The notes below the pieces were generated by a model. That model was given only the letters and a program-made list of their open reading frames with translations, was not told the DNA's origin and searched no databases. The translations under genes were made by a program, and so were the position numbers. From JBFHRE01 sp041591895 (GTDB lineage: Bacteria > Actinomycetota > Acidimicrobiia > Spongiisociales > ZC4RG35): DNA of 16,101 nt. The stretch's first letter is position 1; each line of letters begins with the position of its first letter. The DNA is taken from positions 1 to 16,101 of the forward strand of contig JBFHRE010000054.1 of the NCBI GenBank assembly GCA_041591895.1, given 5' to 3'. Of the stretch, positions 1-5,519 are shown piece after piece.

Positions 1-384
1 CCCGTACTCCGAGATCGCGAAATCGAACGAAGAATCCGGCCACGGCACCTCTTCGGCGTTTCCGTGAACCCACTCGATCTCGGTTCCGTGGACTTGTGCC
101 AGGCGACGGGCGGTGCTCAACTGATTCTCGGAGTTGTCGATCGCGACGACGCTCGCCCCCCGCCGCGTCATCCAGGCCGAGACATATCCGGTTCCGCATC
201 CGAGTTCGATCGCCCGAAGCCCGGTCATGTCGGTCGGGAGCATCCCCACCTCGGTCTCCGGGATCCCCCAGATCCCCCACTCCGGCTCGCCGGCCCACAG
301 TCGCTCACCGGACTCGACCCATTCGTGGGCGTCCTCGTCCCACATCCGGCGATTCTCCAGCACGTACTCGCGTTCAGTACTCAT
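1..384 (-). CDS. Class I SAM-dependent methyltransferase, 3' end cut by window edge
   Basis: The reading frame starts at ATG 384 on the minus strand and is open through position 1, giving the first 128 residues. A glycine-rich SAM-binding motif I (AIELGCGTGY, residues 58-67) follows a predicted helical N-terminal segment rich in Trp, Asp and Glu. The acidic ribose-contacting position is in VVAIDNS (79-85). A post-motif II segment GNAEEVPWPDSSFDFAI (108-124) matches the usual 'D/N-A-x-x-L-P-F/W-x-D-x-S-F-D' motif of Methyltransf_11/25 enzymes. The substrate cannot be told from this half. The start overlaps the stop of the upstream LigD-type polymerase gene by 11 bp, so the two are probably co-transcribed and translationally coupled. 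No separate promoter is visible. Family assignment is firm; function is open. Confidence 0.9.
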   Translation of the reverse strand, partial: MSTEREYVLENRRMWDEDAHEWVESGERLWAGEPEWGIWGIPETEVGMLPTDMTGLRAIELGCGTGYVSAWMTRRGASVVAIDNSENQLSTARRLAQVHGTEIEWVHGNAEEVPWPDSSFDFAISEYG

Positions 385-1378
385 CGTCGGCTCTCCGCTG
401 TTTGGAGGGTTGCACCCGGGGAGGTTCGCCGGGCTGTTTGGGATAGTGGGGCGGCCAAGGAGCGTCGCCGAGGCCATGTTCGACCTGATCCCGGACCGCC
501 CACTCCAGGAGCGTGTCGATCCGGCCCGGGTGGTCGTCCATCGGAGCAGCCAGGTCGCCCACTTGGCGGAACCGATCGGCGAACCGGTCGAGCGGGAAGT
601 CCTCGATGTGGACCGATTCCAGTTCGCTCCAGGCGAACGGAGCCGAGACGTACCCGGTCGGGCGGATCCCATAGGCCGCCGACACGGTCTTGTCGGGTGC
701 CATCTGGTTGTAGTCGATGAACACCCCCTCCCGCTCCTCCTTCCACCACCTGGTGGTCACCAGTCCGTCCATACGCCTCTCCAACTCGCGCGCAAACGCC
801 AGCCCCGCCCGACGCACCTGGATGAAGTCCCAAATCGGCTCCAGCCGGACATACACGTGGATTCCCCGGCTGCCGGTGGTCTTCGGGAATGCCACCAACC
901 CGAGCTCGTCGAGTAGCGCCTTGGCCCCGGCCACCGCCCGCCGGACGTCTTCGAACCCGTATCCCGGGGTCGGATCGAAGTCGATCCGCCACTCGTCAGG
1001 GTGGTCCAGGTCGGGAACCCGGGCCGGCCAGGGATGGAGATCGAGACAGCCGAGCTGGGCGAGTTGGATGATGTCGGCCTGGGTGCGGGGAACGACCATC
1101 CGACCAGGGCGCTGGGAAGGGAACCGCATCATCGTGGTCTCGAACGGCGAATCCTCCGACGCCCGCTTCTGGTACACCGGCGGCGCCCCTACGCCCTTCA
1201 TGTATCGCTTCAGCATCGTCGGCCGCCCTTCCACTGCCCTGAGGGCTCCGGGCGCGCACGAGACGAAGTGCTCGACCACGTCGAGCTTGGTCCAACCGTG
1301 CTCGGGGAAGACGACGCGGTCCGGCGACGTGATTCGCACCGACTCGCCGTCGATCTGAACTTCGATGTCGCCGCTCAC
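374..1378 (-). CDS. Stand-alone LigD-type polymerase domain (archaeo-eukaryotic primase superfamily), NHEJ/repair
   Basis: This 334-residue protein starts at GTG 1378. It matches the polymerase module of bacterial DNA ligase D without the ligase or nuclease modules, as in the stand-alone actinobacterial PolD-type proteins, and is close to them in length. Catalytic signatures are visible: the metal-binding pair D133 and D135 in RIDFDPTPG, the nucleotide/phosphate-binding segment TTGSRGIHVYV (167-177), and the third metal ligand D222 in VFIDYNQ. DLHPWPAR (113-120) is also typical. Family members add NTPs or dNTPs at DNA ends during non-homologous end joining or act as primases. Ku and a ligase would have to be encoded elsewhere. 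A -10-like box (TACCGT) lies 7 nt before the GTG and no Shine-Dalgarno is seen, so the mRNA may be leaderless. The 3' end overlaps the methyltransferase. Confidence 0.93.
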   Translation of the reverse strand: MSGDIEVQIDGESVRITSPDRVVFPEHGWTKLDVVEHFVSCAPGALRAVEGRPTMLKRYMKGVGAPPVYQKRASEDSPFETTMMRFPSQRPGRMVVPRTQADIIQLAQLGCLDLHPWPARVPDLDHPDEWRIDFDPTPGYGFEDVRRAVAGAKALLDELGLVAFPKTTGSRGIHVYVRLEPIWDFIQVRRAGLAFARELERRMDGLVTTRWWKEEREGVFIDYNQMAPDKTVSAAYGIRPTGYVSAPFAWSELESVHIEDFPLDRFADRFRQVGDLAAPMDDHPGRIDTLLEWAVRDQVEHGLGDAPWPPHYPKQPGEPPRVQPSKQRRADDEY

Positions 1379-1385
1379 CGATCAC

Positions 1386-1391
1386 ACGGTA
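1386..1391 (-). promoter_or_regulatory. Predicted -10 box of the LigD-type polymerase gene
   Basis: TACCGT on the minus strand ends 7 nt before GTG 1378, a leaderless geometry shared by several genes here. No convincing -35 element was found. Confidence 0.45.
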
Positions 1392-1412
1392 CCGGTCGGA
1401 CGAGCAACCAGT

Positions 1413-1685
1413 TCAGCCGACTACGTCGGTGATCGTCCCCGGAATCGGCGCTATCCCACGTTGCAGGTACAGGTCCCGCAATGACTCGCCGGCCTCCACT
1501 GCTGCCACCACCTCGGTCACGCTCATGCCGAGCTGCTCGGCAATGGCGGCGATACCTCCGGATTTCGGGACGGGAGCGGGGGCGGGCACCGGCTCGACCC
1601 GGGCGGCGCCCCGGTCGAATTGCGGCGAGTGCTTGGCGGGTATTGGGCTTCTTGCCTGCTGGCGGCTCGGTATTTCCGTGACCAT
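1413..1685 (-). CDS. Small hypothetical protein with one short helical motif
   Basis: A 90-residue protein if it starts at ATG 1685; GTG 1688 is the adjacent alternative. A strong Shine-Dalgarno AAGGAGG (1696-1690) lies 4 nt before the ATG and only 1 nt before the GTG, so I prefer the ATG. Residues 1-43 are basic and Pro/Ala-rich and likely disordered. Residues 44-80 (GGIAAIAEQLGMSVTEVV onward) form two or three predicted short helices, 'A-E-x-L-G-M-S-x-x-E-V-x-x-A-V-E-x-G-x-S-L-x-D-L', resembling the short helical repeats of some actinobacterial exported or regulatory proteins, here in one copy. No signal peptide or membrane segment is evident. It lies 34 nt upstream of the polymerase gene in the same direction. 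Function unknown. Confidence 0.6.
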   Translation of the reverse strand: MVTEIPSRQQARSPIPAKHSPQFDRGAARVEPVPAPAPVPKSGGIAAIAEQLGMSVTEVVAAVEAGESLRDLYLQRGIAPIPGTITDVVG

Positions 1686-1689
1686 CACT

Positions 1690-1696
1690 CCTCCTT
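1690..1696 (-). promoter_or_regulatory. Ribosome binding site deciding the start of the small hypothetical gene
   Basis: AAGGAGG on the minus strand, with a spacer of 4 nt to ATG 1685. It is one of few strong Shine-Dalgarno sequences in the window and supports this short gene as real. Confidence 0.6.
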
Positions 1697-1755
1697 GAGT
1701 GAGACCCTTACCCCGCCCCCAGTCGGCCAGGCTCGACGGAAGTTGCGCGGTTACG

Positions 1756-1767
1756 GAAGAATTCTTC
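1756..1767. promoter_or_regulatory. Perfect 12-bp palindrome between divergent genes, candidate operator
   Basis: GAAGAATTCTTC is a perfect palindrome in an AT-rich patch within otherwise GC-rich DNA. It lies between the minus-strand small gene and the plus-strand YczE-like gene. I do not recognise the cognate regulator. Confidence 0.35.
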
Positions 1768-1803
1768 TCCCGGAGACGTTTTCAGGCATCTCGATGCGGT
1801 CTT

Positions 1804-1818
1804 GTGCTCCCAGAGCAC
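1804..1818. promoter_or_regulatory. Inverted repeat next to the predicted -10 box, candidate operator
   Basis: GTGCTC-CCA-GAGCAC is a perfect 6-bp inverted repeat with a 3-nt centre. It sits directly upstream of the predicted -10 TATCGT of the YczE-like gene, a position where a bound repressor would block the promoter. The regulator is unknown. Confidence 0.35.
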
Positions 1819-1819
1819 G

Positions 1820-1825
1820 TATCGT
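1820..1825 (+). promoter_or_regulatory. Predicted -10 box of the YczE-like/aminotransferase operon
   Basis: TATCGT ends 8 nt before the GTG at 1834. It partly decides the choice of that start over upstream in-frame GTGs at 1699 and 1804. No clear -35 element. Confidence 0.35.
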
Positions 1826-1833
1826 TCCGGCTC

Positions 1834-2466
1834 GTGTCCGTGTTCCCGGCCCCCGCCCTTCGCCTCCTCCGGCTGTTCGCCGGCTTGGTGACCTGTGGCA
1901 TCGGAGTCGCCTCCATGATCCAATCCGATCTCGGCGTTCCCCCATGGGACGTCTTTCACCAGGGGATCAGCTTCAGGACTCCACTGACGATCGGTCAGGT
2001 TTCGATCGTGGTCGGGTTCGCCGTGATGCTGCTCTGGATCCCACTGCGTCAGCGACCGGGTTTCGGGACGATCGCAAACGCGATCGTGATCGGGACCACC
2101 ATGGATCTCGTTCGACCCCTGTTTCCGACAGACCCGACTCTGGCCACCCGGTGGATACTGGTGCTGGCCGGTCCGGTGCTCATGGGCCTCGGGAGTGCCC
2201 TCTACATCGGCGCTCGCCTCGGTCCCGGGCCACGTGATGGACTGATGACCGGGATCGCCGCCAGAGGGCCATCGATTCGGCTGGCGAGGACGGTCATCGA
2301 AGGAACCGCCCTCATCGTCGGTTGGGTGCTCGGTGGCAGATTCGGGATCGGCACCATCCTCTTCGCGGCCACGGTGGGACCATTGGTTCAGTTCTTCATG
2401 CGACTCATCCCCGAGCACGCTGCCTCTCAGACAGTCGAAGCGGAGCCGGCGGTCGGGGTAGCCTGA
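1834..2466 (+). CDS. YczE/YyaS/YitT-like integral membrane protein
   Basis: A 210-residue polytopic membrane protein when started at GTG 1834; GTG 1840 is also possible, and the frame stays open back to 1699. The 45 codons before 1834 give an Arg/Pro-rich non-membrane sequence, so I place the start late. About five or six hydrophobic segments are visible (roughly 10-28, 52-70, 76-92, 107-126, 154-170, 172-190). The diagnostic family feature is a duplicated loop motif: DLGVPPWDVFHQGIS at 32-46 and GARLGPGPRDGLMTGI at 126-141, both of the form G-x-G/P-x-D. Length is close to Bacillus YczE. The transported substrate is not established for this family. The stop lies 5 nt before the aminotransferase start, so the pair is almost certainly an operon. 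Confidence 0.8.
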   Translation: MSVFPAPALRLLRLFAGLVTCGIGVASMIQSDLGVPPWDVFHQGISFRTPLTIGQVSIVVGFAVMLLWIPLRQRPGFGTIANAIVIGTTMDLVRPLFPTDPTLATRWILVLAGPVLMGLGSALYIGARLGPGPRDGLMTGIAARGPSIRLARTVIEGTALIVGWVLGGRFGIGTILFAATVGPLVQFFMRLIPEHAASQTVEAEPAVGVA

Positions 2467-2471
2467 ACGGA

Positions 2472-4169
2472 GTGTCGACCGACCTCGTCAGCCGCATACG
2501 CGCTTCGGTGATCGGATCCGAGGCCGCCGTAGCCACTCCCTACGGAATGCGCCGGGTGACATATGCCGACTACACCGCGTCGGGTCGGTCGCTCGGATTC
2601 ATCGAGGACTTCATCCGTTTCGAGGTGCTGCCCCTGTACGCCAACACGCACACCGAGACCTCGGGAACCGGGCGCCAGACGACCCGGTTCCGGGAAGACG
2701 CCCGATCGATCGTCCGGCGATGCGTAGGCGCATCACCGGGTGAGCATGCAGTGATCTTCGCCGGCAGCGGATCGACCGGCGCGATCGACCGGATGATCTC
2801 GATCCTCGGCATCCGGATACCTGCCGACCTCGACGACCGTTTCGACCTCATTCGGCACATCCCCGTCGCCGACCGCCCGGTGGTGTTCGTGGGACCATAT
2901 GAGCACCACTCGAACGAACTCCCGTGGCGAGAGTCGATCGCCGACGTGATCGAGATCGTCGAGGATGCCGACGGGCACATCGATCTCGACGACCTGGAAC
3001 GTGCGCTGGTCGCATATGCCGACCGTCCACTGAAGATCGGCAGCTTCTCGGCCGCATCGAACGTCACCGGCATCATCAGCGACACAACCGCCATCTCGAC
3101 CCTGCTCCACCGCCACGGGGCTCTGAGCTTCTGGGATTTCGCTGCCGCGGCTCCCTACGTCGAAGTCGAGATGCGGAGCCCGGACACGCACGGTCTGGAC
3201 TACAAGGACGCCATCTTCTTGTCGCCCCACAAGTTCATCGGCGGCCCGGGTACCCCCGGGGTGCTGGTCGCCCGCACCGATCTGCTCCACAACCGGGTTC
3301 CCTCCGTGCCCGGAGGCGGGACGGTCACGTACGTCAACACCGACCACCACCACTACCTGGCCGATCCCGAGCATCGGGAGGAGGGCGGCACGCCGGCGAT
3401 CGTGGAGTCGATCCGGGCCGGCCTCGTCTTCCGGTTGAAAGAGGCTGTCGGCCCGCAGCGAATCCGTCGGCTGGAACACTCGTTCATCCGACGAGCCATC
3501 GAGTCCTGGCGACAGAACCCCAACATCAAGATCCTCGGCAACCCCGAGGCCGACCGGCTCTCGATCGTATCGTTCGTGGTGCGCGCCCCGGAATGGATGG
3601 GCGAAGAGCGCTACCTCCACCACAACTTCGTGGTCGCGATTCTGAACGACGTCTTCGGAATCCAGGCCCGCGGTGGGTGCAGCTGTGCGGGCCCGTACGG
3701 ACACCGACTCCTGGGCATCGACGCCGAACGCAGCAACCGTCTCGAAGTCGAGATCGCCGCCGGATGCGAGGTGATCAAGCCGGGATGGGTCCGGATCAAT
3801 TTCAACTACTTCATCTCCGAGGAGGAATTCGAATTCCTGGTGGACGCGGTGCACCTCGCCGCCTCGGAGGGATGGCGCCTGCTGCCCCATTACGAGTTCG
3901 ACATGGCCACGTCGGTCTGGCGACACCGGTCCGGGACCCCGGAGCCGCCGATGTCGCTCGGGACGCTCGATTTCGACGACGACGGGCTGCGGTTCGAGTC
4001 ACACCGTCACCACGCCGATGATTCGCACTACGAAAACTATCTGTCGGAGGCCCGGCGGATCCTCGACGAGGCTCCGGCACCGGTTGCCGGCGGCGGCCGG
4101 CTCCCCGGCAGCGCCGAGGCACTGCGATGGTTCCCGCTGCCAGAAGAAGTCGGGATTTCAGCCGGCTAG
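2472..4169 (+). CDS. Long class V aminotransferase (cysteine desulfurase/selenocysteine lyase-like, PLP enzyme)
   Basis: A 565-residue enzyme from GTG 2472; upstream in-frame codons overlap the YczE-like gene and are not used. Fold-type I PLP hallmarks are seen: SGSTGAI (99-105) in the phosphate-binding region, YEHHSN (143-148) with the stacking His, D222 in WDFAAAAPY, and the Schiff-base lysine K254 in SPHKFIGGPG. A cysteine-containing loop RGGCSCAGPYGH (400-411) occupies the region where SufS/CsdA carry the persulfide Cys, suggesting C403 or C405 as sulfur acceptor. It is much longer than SufS (about 400 residues), with an extra acidic/aromatic C-terminal segment of roughly 100 residues (after 465). 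Desulfurase activity is inferred; other class V reactions such as isopenicillin-N-epimerase-like chemistry are possible. It is coupled to the YczE-like membrane protein and overlaps the convergent hydrolase gene by 12 bp. Confidence 0.88.
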   Translation: MSTDLVSRIRASVIGSEAAVATPYGMRRVTYADYTASGRSLGFIEDFIRFEVLPLYANTHTETSGTGRQTTRFREDARSIVRRCVGASPGEHAVIFAGSGSTGAIDRMISILGIRIPADLDDRFDLIRHIPVADRPVVFVGPYEHHSNELPWRESIADVIEIVEDADGHIDLDDLERALVAYADRPLKIGSFSAASNVTGIISDTTAISTLLHRHGALSFWDFAAAAPYVEVEMRSPDTHGLDYKDAIFLSPHKFIGGPGTPGVLVARTDLLHNRVPSVPGGGTVTYVNTDHHHYLADPEHREEGGTPAIVESIRAGLVFRLKEAVGPQRIRRLEHSFIRRAIESWRQNPNIKILGNPEADRLSIVSFVVRAPEWMGEERYLHHNFVVAILNDVFGIQARGGCSCAGPYGHRLLGIDAERSNRLEVEIAAGCEVIKPGWVRINFNYFISEEEFEFLVDAVHLAASEGWRLLPHYEFDMATSVWRHRSGTPEPPMSLGTLDFDDDGLRFESHRHHADDSHYENYLSEARRILDEAPAPVAGGGRLPGSAEALRWFPLPEEVGISAG

Positions 4170-4778
4170 GAAGGCCTTGAGCCGCTCCCAGGCGAGATCG
4201 GCGGCATCCGCCGAATATCCGGGTCGGCCTTCCTCGAAAAACCAATGGCCGGCGTCGGCATAAAAGTGGGATTCCACGTCGAGTCCGGCCAAGCCCATCG
4301 TGGCCTCCATGAATGCCGCCTCATCCGGGTCGAGGAGATCGTCCGGACCAACCATGTGCAACTGGTACCGGGCCGTCGCCCCGTCGAAGTCGATCGTCTG
4401 GGTTCCGTAGAACGCCGACACCCGATCGATGGCGTCGGGCATCCGAACCGACGCCCACAGGCCAAGTGAGGCGCCCATCGAGAATCCCACGACCGCTACC
4501 GGTCGATTCCCGGTTCGCTCACCGAGTAGACGCACCGATTGCAACGTCAACGACGCCATTCGGTCCGGGTTCGCATCCGCCAGATGGGCGCGGGCCTCCT
4601 GTTCGGACTGAAATGTCGCCCCGAAGGTGATGTCAGGGACGAGCACGGTGTATCCCTCGTCGGAGAGCCGGTCGGCGAAGCGCCGGAAGAACCGGTCCAG
4701 ACCCCACCAGGACGTCAGAACGAGCACACCCCGCCCGGGACCTTCCAACGGAGAAACGAAATAGGCCTGATCGGGCAC
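4158..4778 (-). CDS. Dienelactone hydrolase-family alpha/beta hydrolase with a serine nucleophile
   Basis: A 206-residue protein starting at GTG 4778. An alpha/beta-hydrolase core is evident: a first-strand segment GVLVLTSWWGL (17-27), YTVLVPDITFG (43-53) typical of carboxymethylenebutenolidase-like proteins, nucleophile elbow GFSMGAS (98-104) with S100, acid D146 or D147 in MVGPDDLLDPDE, and catalytic H178 in YADAGHWFFEEGRPGY, which matches the family's 'Y-x-G-x-x-H-x-F' motif. Classical dienelactone hydrolases use Cys at the elbow (G-x-C-x-G); the Ser here argues for esterase or lactonase activity on an unknown substrate. No signal peptide, so probably cytoplasmic. A -10-like TACCAT is 6 nt before the start. 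It converges on the aminotransferase gene, overlapping its last 12 bp. Confidence 0.88.
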   Translation of the reverse strand: MPDQAYFVSPLEGPGRGVLVLTSWWGLDRFFRRFADRLSDEGYTVLVPDITFGATFQSEQEARAHLADANPDRMASLTLQSVRLLGERTGNRPVAVVGFSMGASLGLWASVRMPDAIDRVSAFYGTQTIDFDGATARYQLHMVGPDDLLDPDEAAFMEATMGLAGLDVESHFYADAGHWFFEEGRPGYSADAADLAWERLKAFLAG

Positions 4779-4784
4779 CGAGGA

Positions 4785-4790
4785 ATGGTA
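4785..4790 (-). promoter_or_regulatory. Predicted -10 box of the hydrolase gene
   Basis: TACCAT on the minus strand ends 6 nt before GTG 4778, consistent with a leaderless transcript. No -35 match was found. Confidence 0.4.
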
Positions 4791-4884
4791 GGCCCGGGCA
4801 TCAGTGGATCCGGCTCGATCGAGTCCTACCCCAACCCCGGGTTCGGGAGTCCCTCTCCAGAGGATCAGGGGTTCCCCCTATTGC

Positions 4885-4890
4885 CAGAAT
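4885..4890 (+). promoter_or_regulatory. Predicted -10 box of the small membrane protein gene
   Basis: CAGAAT ends 7 nt before ATG 4898. This would favour ATG 4898 over the in-frame ATG 4916. Confidence 0.3.
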
Positions 4891-4897
4891 CCGCTGG

Positions 4898-5236
4898 ATG
4901 ACGGATGCTTCCTCCATGACACAAACAACCATCACTCCCGCCACCGACCGGCCTGGTCCCCTGAGCCTGCCGGCCAGCGTCATCCTCGGACTCCACGTGG
5001 TCGCCGCCGTAGCGTTCGCCGTGATCGGCTTCGTGAGCACATCGGATCTCGACGGATTCGCAGACCTCGGCCGCATCATCGTTGCGATGATCTCCGTGGG
5101 CTGGGTCGTCTCGGCCGGGGTCAGCTGGTTGATCGCCCGGTTTGCGGTCCGGTCGAACCCGCTCCGTTTGGCGATCGCGCTGTTCGGGCCTCTGGCGGCC
5201 TGGGTGGCGATCATCGGCATCACCCGGTTTGGGTGA
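4898..5236 (+). CDS. Small integral membrane protein, three predicted helices
   Basis: A 112-residue protein from ATG 4898; ATG 4916 would remove six residues. A polar Thr/Pro-rich N-terminus is followed by three hydrophobic segments (about 25-46, 57-80 and 90-108), with basic residues between the second and third (RFAVRSNPLR). No family is recognised and no catalytic motif is visible. The stop codon TGA 5234-5236 lies inside the first unit of a 15-bp tandem repeat, so the last residues (TRFG) are repeat-encoded. A hairpin terminator candidate lies 93 nt downstream. It is divergent from the hydrolase gene, with about 120 bp between them. Confidence 0.65.
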   Translation: MTDASSMTQTTITPATDRPGPLSLPASVILGLHVVAAVAFAVIGFVSTSDLDGFADLGRIIVAMISVGWVVSAGVSWLIARFAVRSNPLRLAIALFGPLAAWVAIIGITRFG

Positions 5237-5287
5237 TCTGGGTTTGGGTGATCTGGGCTTGGGTGATCTGGGTTCGGGTGATCTGTT
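5228..5287. repeat. Tandem repeat, four 15-bp units
   Basis: Units begin at 5228, 5243, 5258 and 5273. Consensus is TTTGGGTGATCTGGG; the first two copies are identical, the third differs by one base and the fourth is degenerate at both ends. The unit length is a multiple of three, and unit 1 contains the TGA stop of the preceding membrane protein gene. Confidence 0.9.
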
Positions 5288-5328
5288 GGACCGAAGGCCG
5301 GACCCAGAACCAACGGTCACGCACAAAC

Positions 5329-5363
5329 AGAGATGGCCCGTCAGGGGGGGACGGGCCATCTCT
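5329..5363. terminator. Strong hairpin, candidate intrinsic terminator without a U-tract
   Basis: A perfect 14-bp stem (5329-5342 with 5350-5363, containing AGATGGCCCGTC) encloses a 7-nt loop, A followed by six G. No T-run follows on the plus strand, and only a weak one on the minus side. In high-GC actinobacteria such U-less hairpins often terminate; it would end transcription from the membrane protein gene before the MFS gene. Confidence 0.6.
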
Positions 5364-5416
5364 CAGTGAACGGCGATCCAGGGGGAAGCCTGCCGGTATT
5401 GGACCGCCCGCTCAAA

Positions 5417-5434
5417 GGTTGAGTACTCACAACC
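5417..5434. promoter_or_regulatory. Palindromic site upstream of the MFS gene, candidate operator
   Basis: GGTTG and CAACC arms flank a central palindrome TGAGTACTCA (5420-5429). The site is about 70 nt upstream of the predicted -35 of the MFS exporter gene. No regulator gene adjoins it. Confidence 0.3.
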
Positions 5435-5484
5435 AGTTGCGCGTTACAAGTTTCTTCCTCACCACCCCGGTTCCCGGACGCCAA

Positions 5485-5512
5485 TTGAGACCTCCGACCC
5501 GGGGCATACACT
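5485..5512 (+). promoter_or_regulatory. Predicted promoter of the MFS exporter gene
   Basis: -35 TTGAGA (5485-5490), 16-bp spacer, -10 TACACT (5507-5512), then 7 nt to ATG 5520. The expected transcription start falls on or beside the A of the start codon, so a leaderless mRNA is predicted. It is the best two-element promoter on the plus strand. Confidence 0.6.
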
Positions 5513-5519
5513 CGCCGTC

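Noticed and set aside
2322..2471. N-terminal extension of the PLP enzyme upstream of GTG 2472
   Set aside because: It overlaps the well-supported end of the YczE-like gene and encodes a non-conserved Arg/Gly-rich sequence.
2733..3926. Minus-strand open frame of about 397 codons
   Set aside because: Antisense of the PLP enzyme; high GC leaves complementary frames open. No motifs.
5228..5287. CRISPR array
   Set aside because: The units are contiguous 15-bp tandem copies without spacers. No cas genes are in the window.
4801..5359. Minus-strand frames encoding repeated Asp-His-Pro-Asn-Pro or Ser-Pro-Lys-Pro-Arg peptides
   Set aside because: These are translations of the 15-bp DNA repeat on the wrong strand, continuing antisense of the membrane protein.
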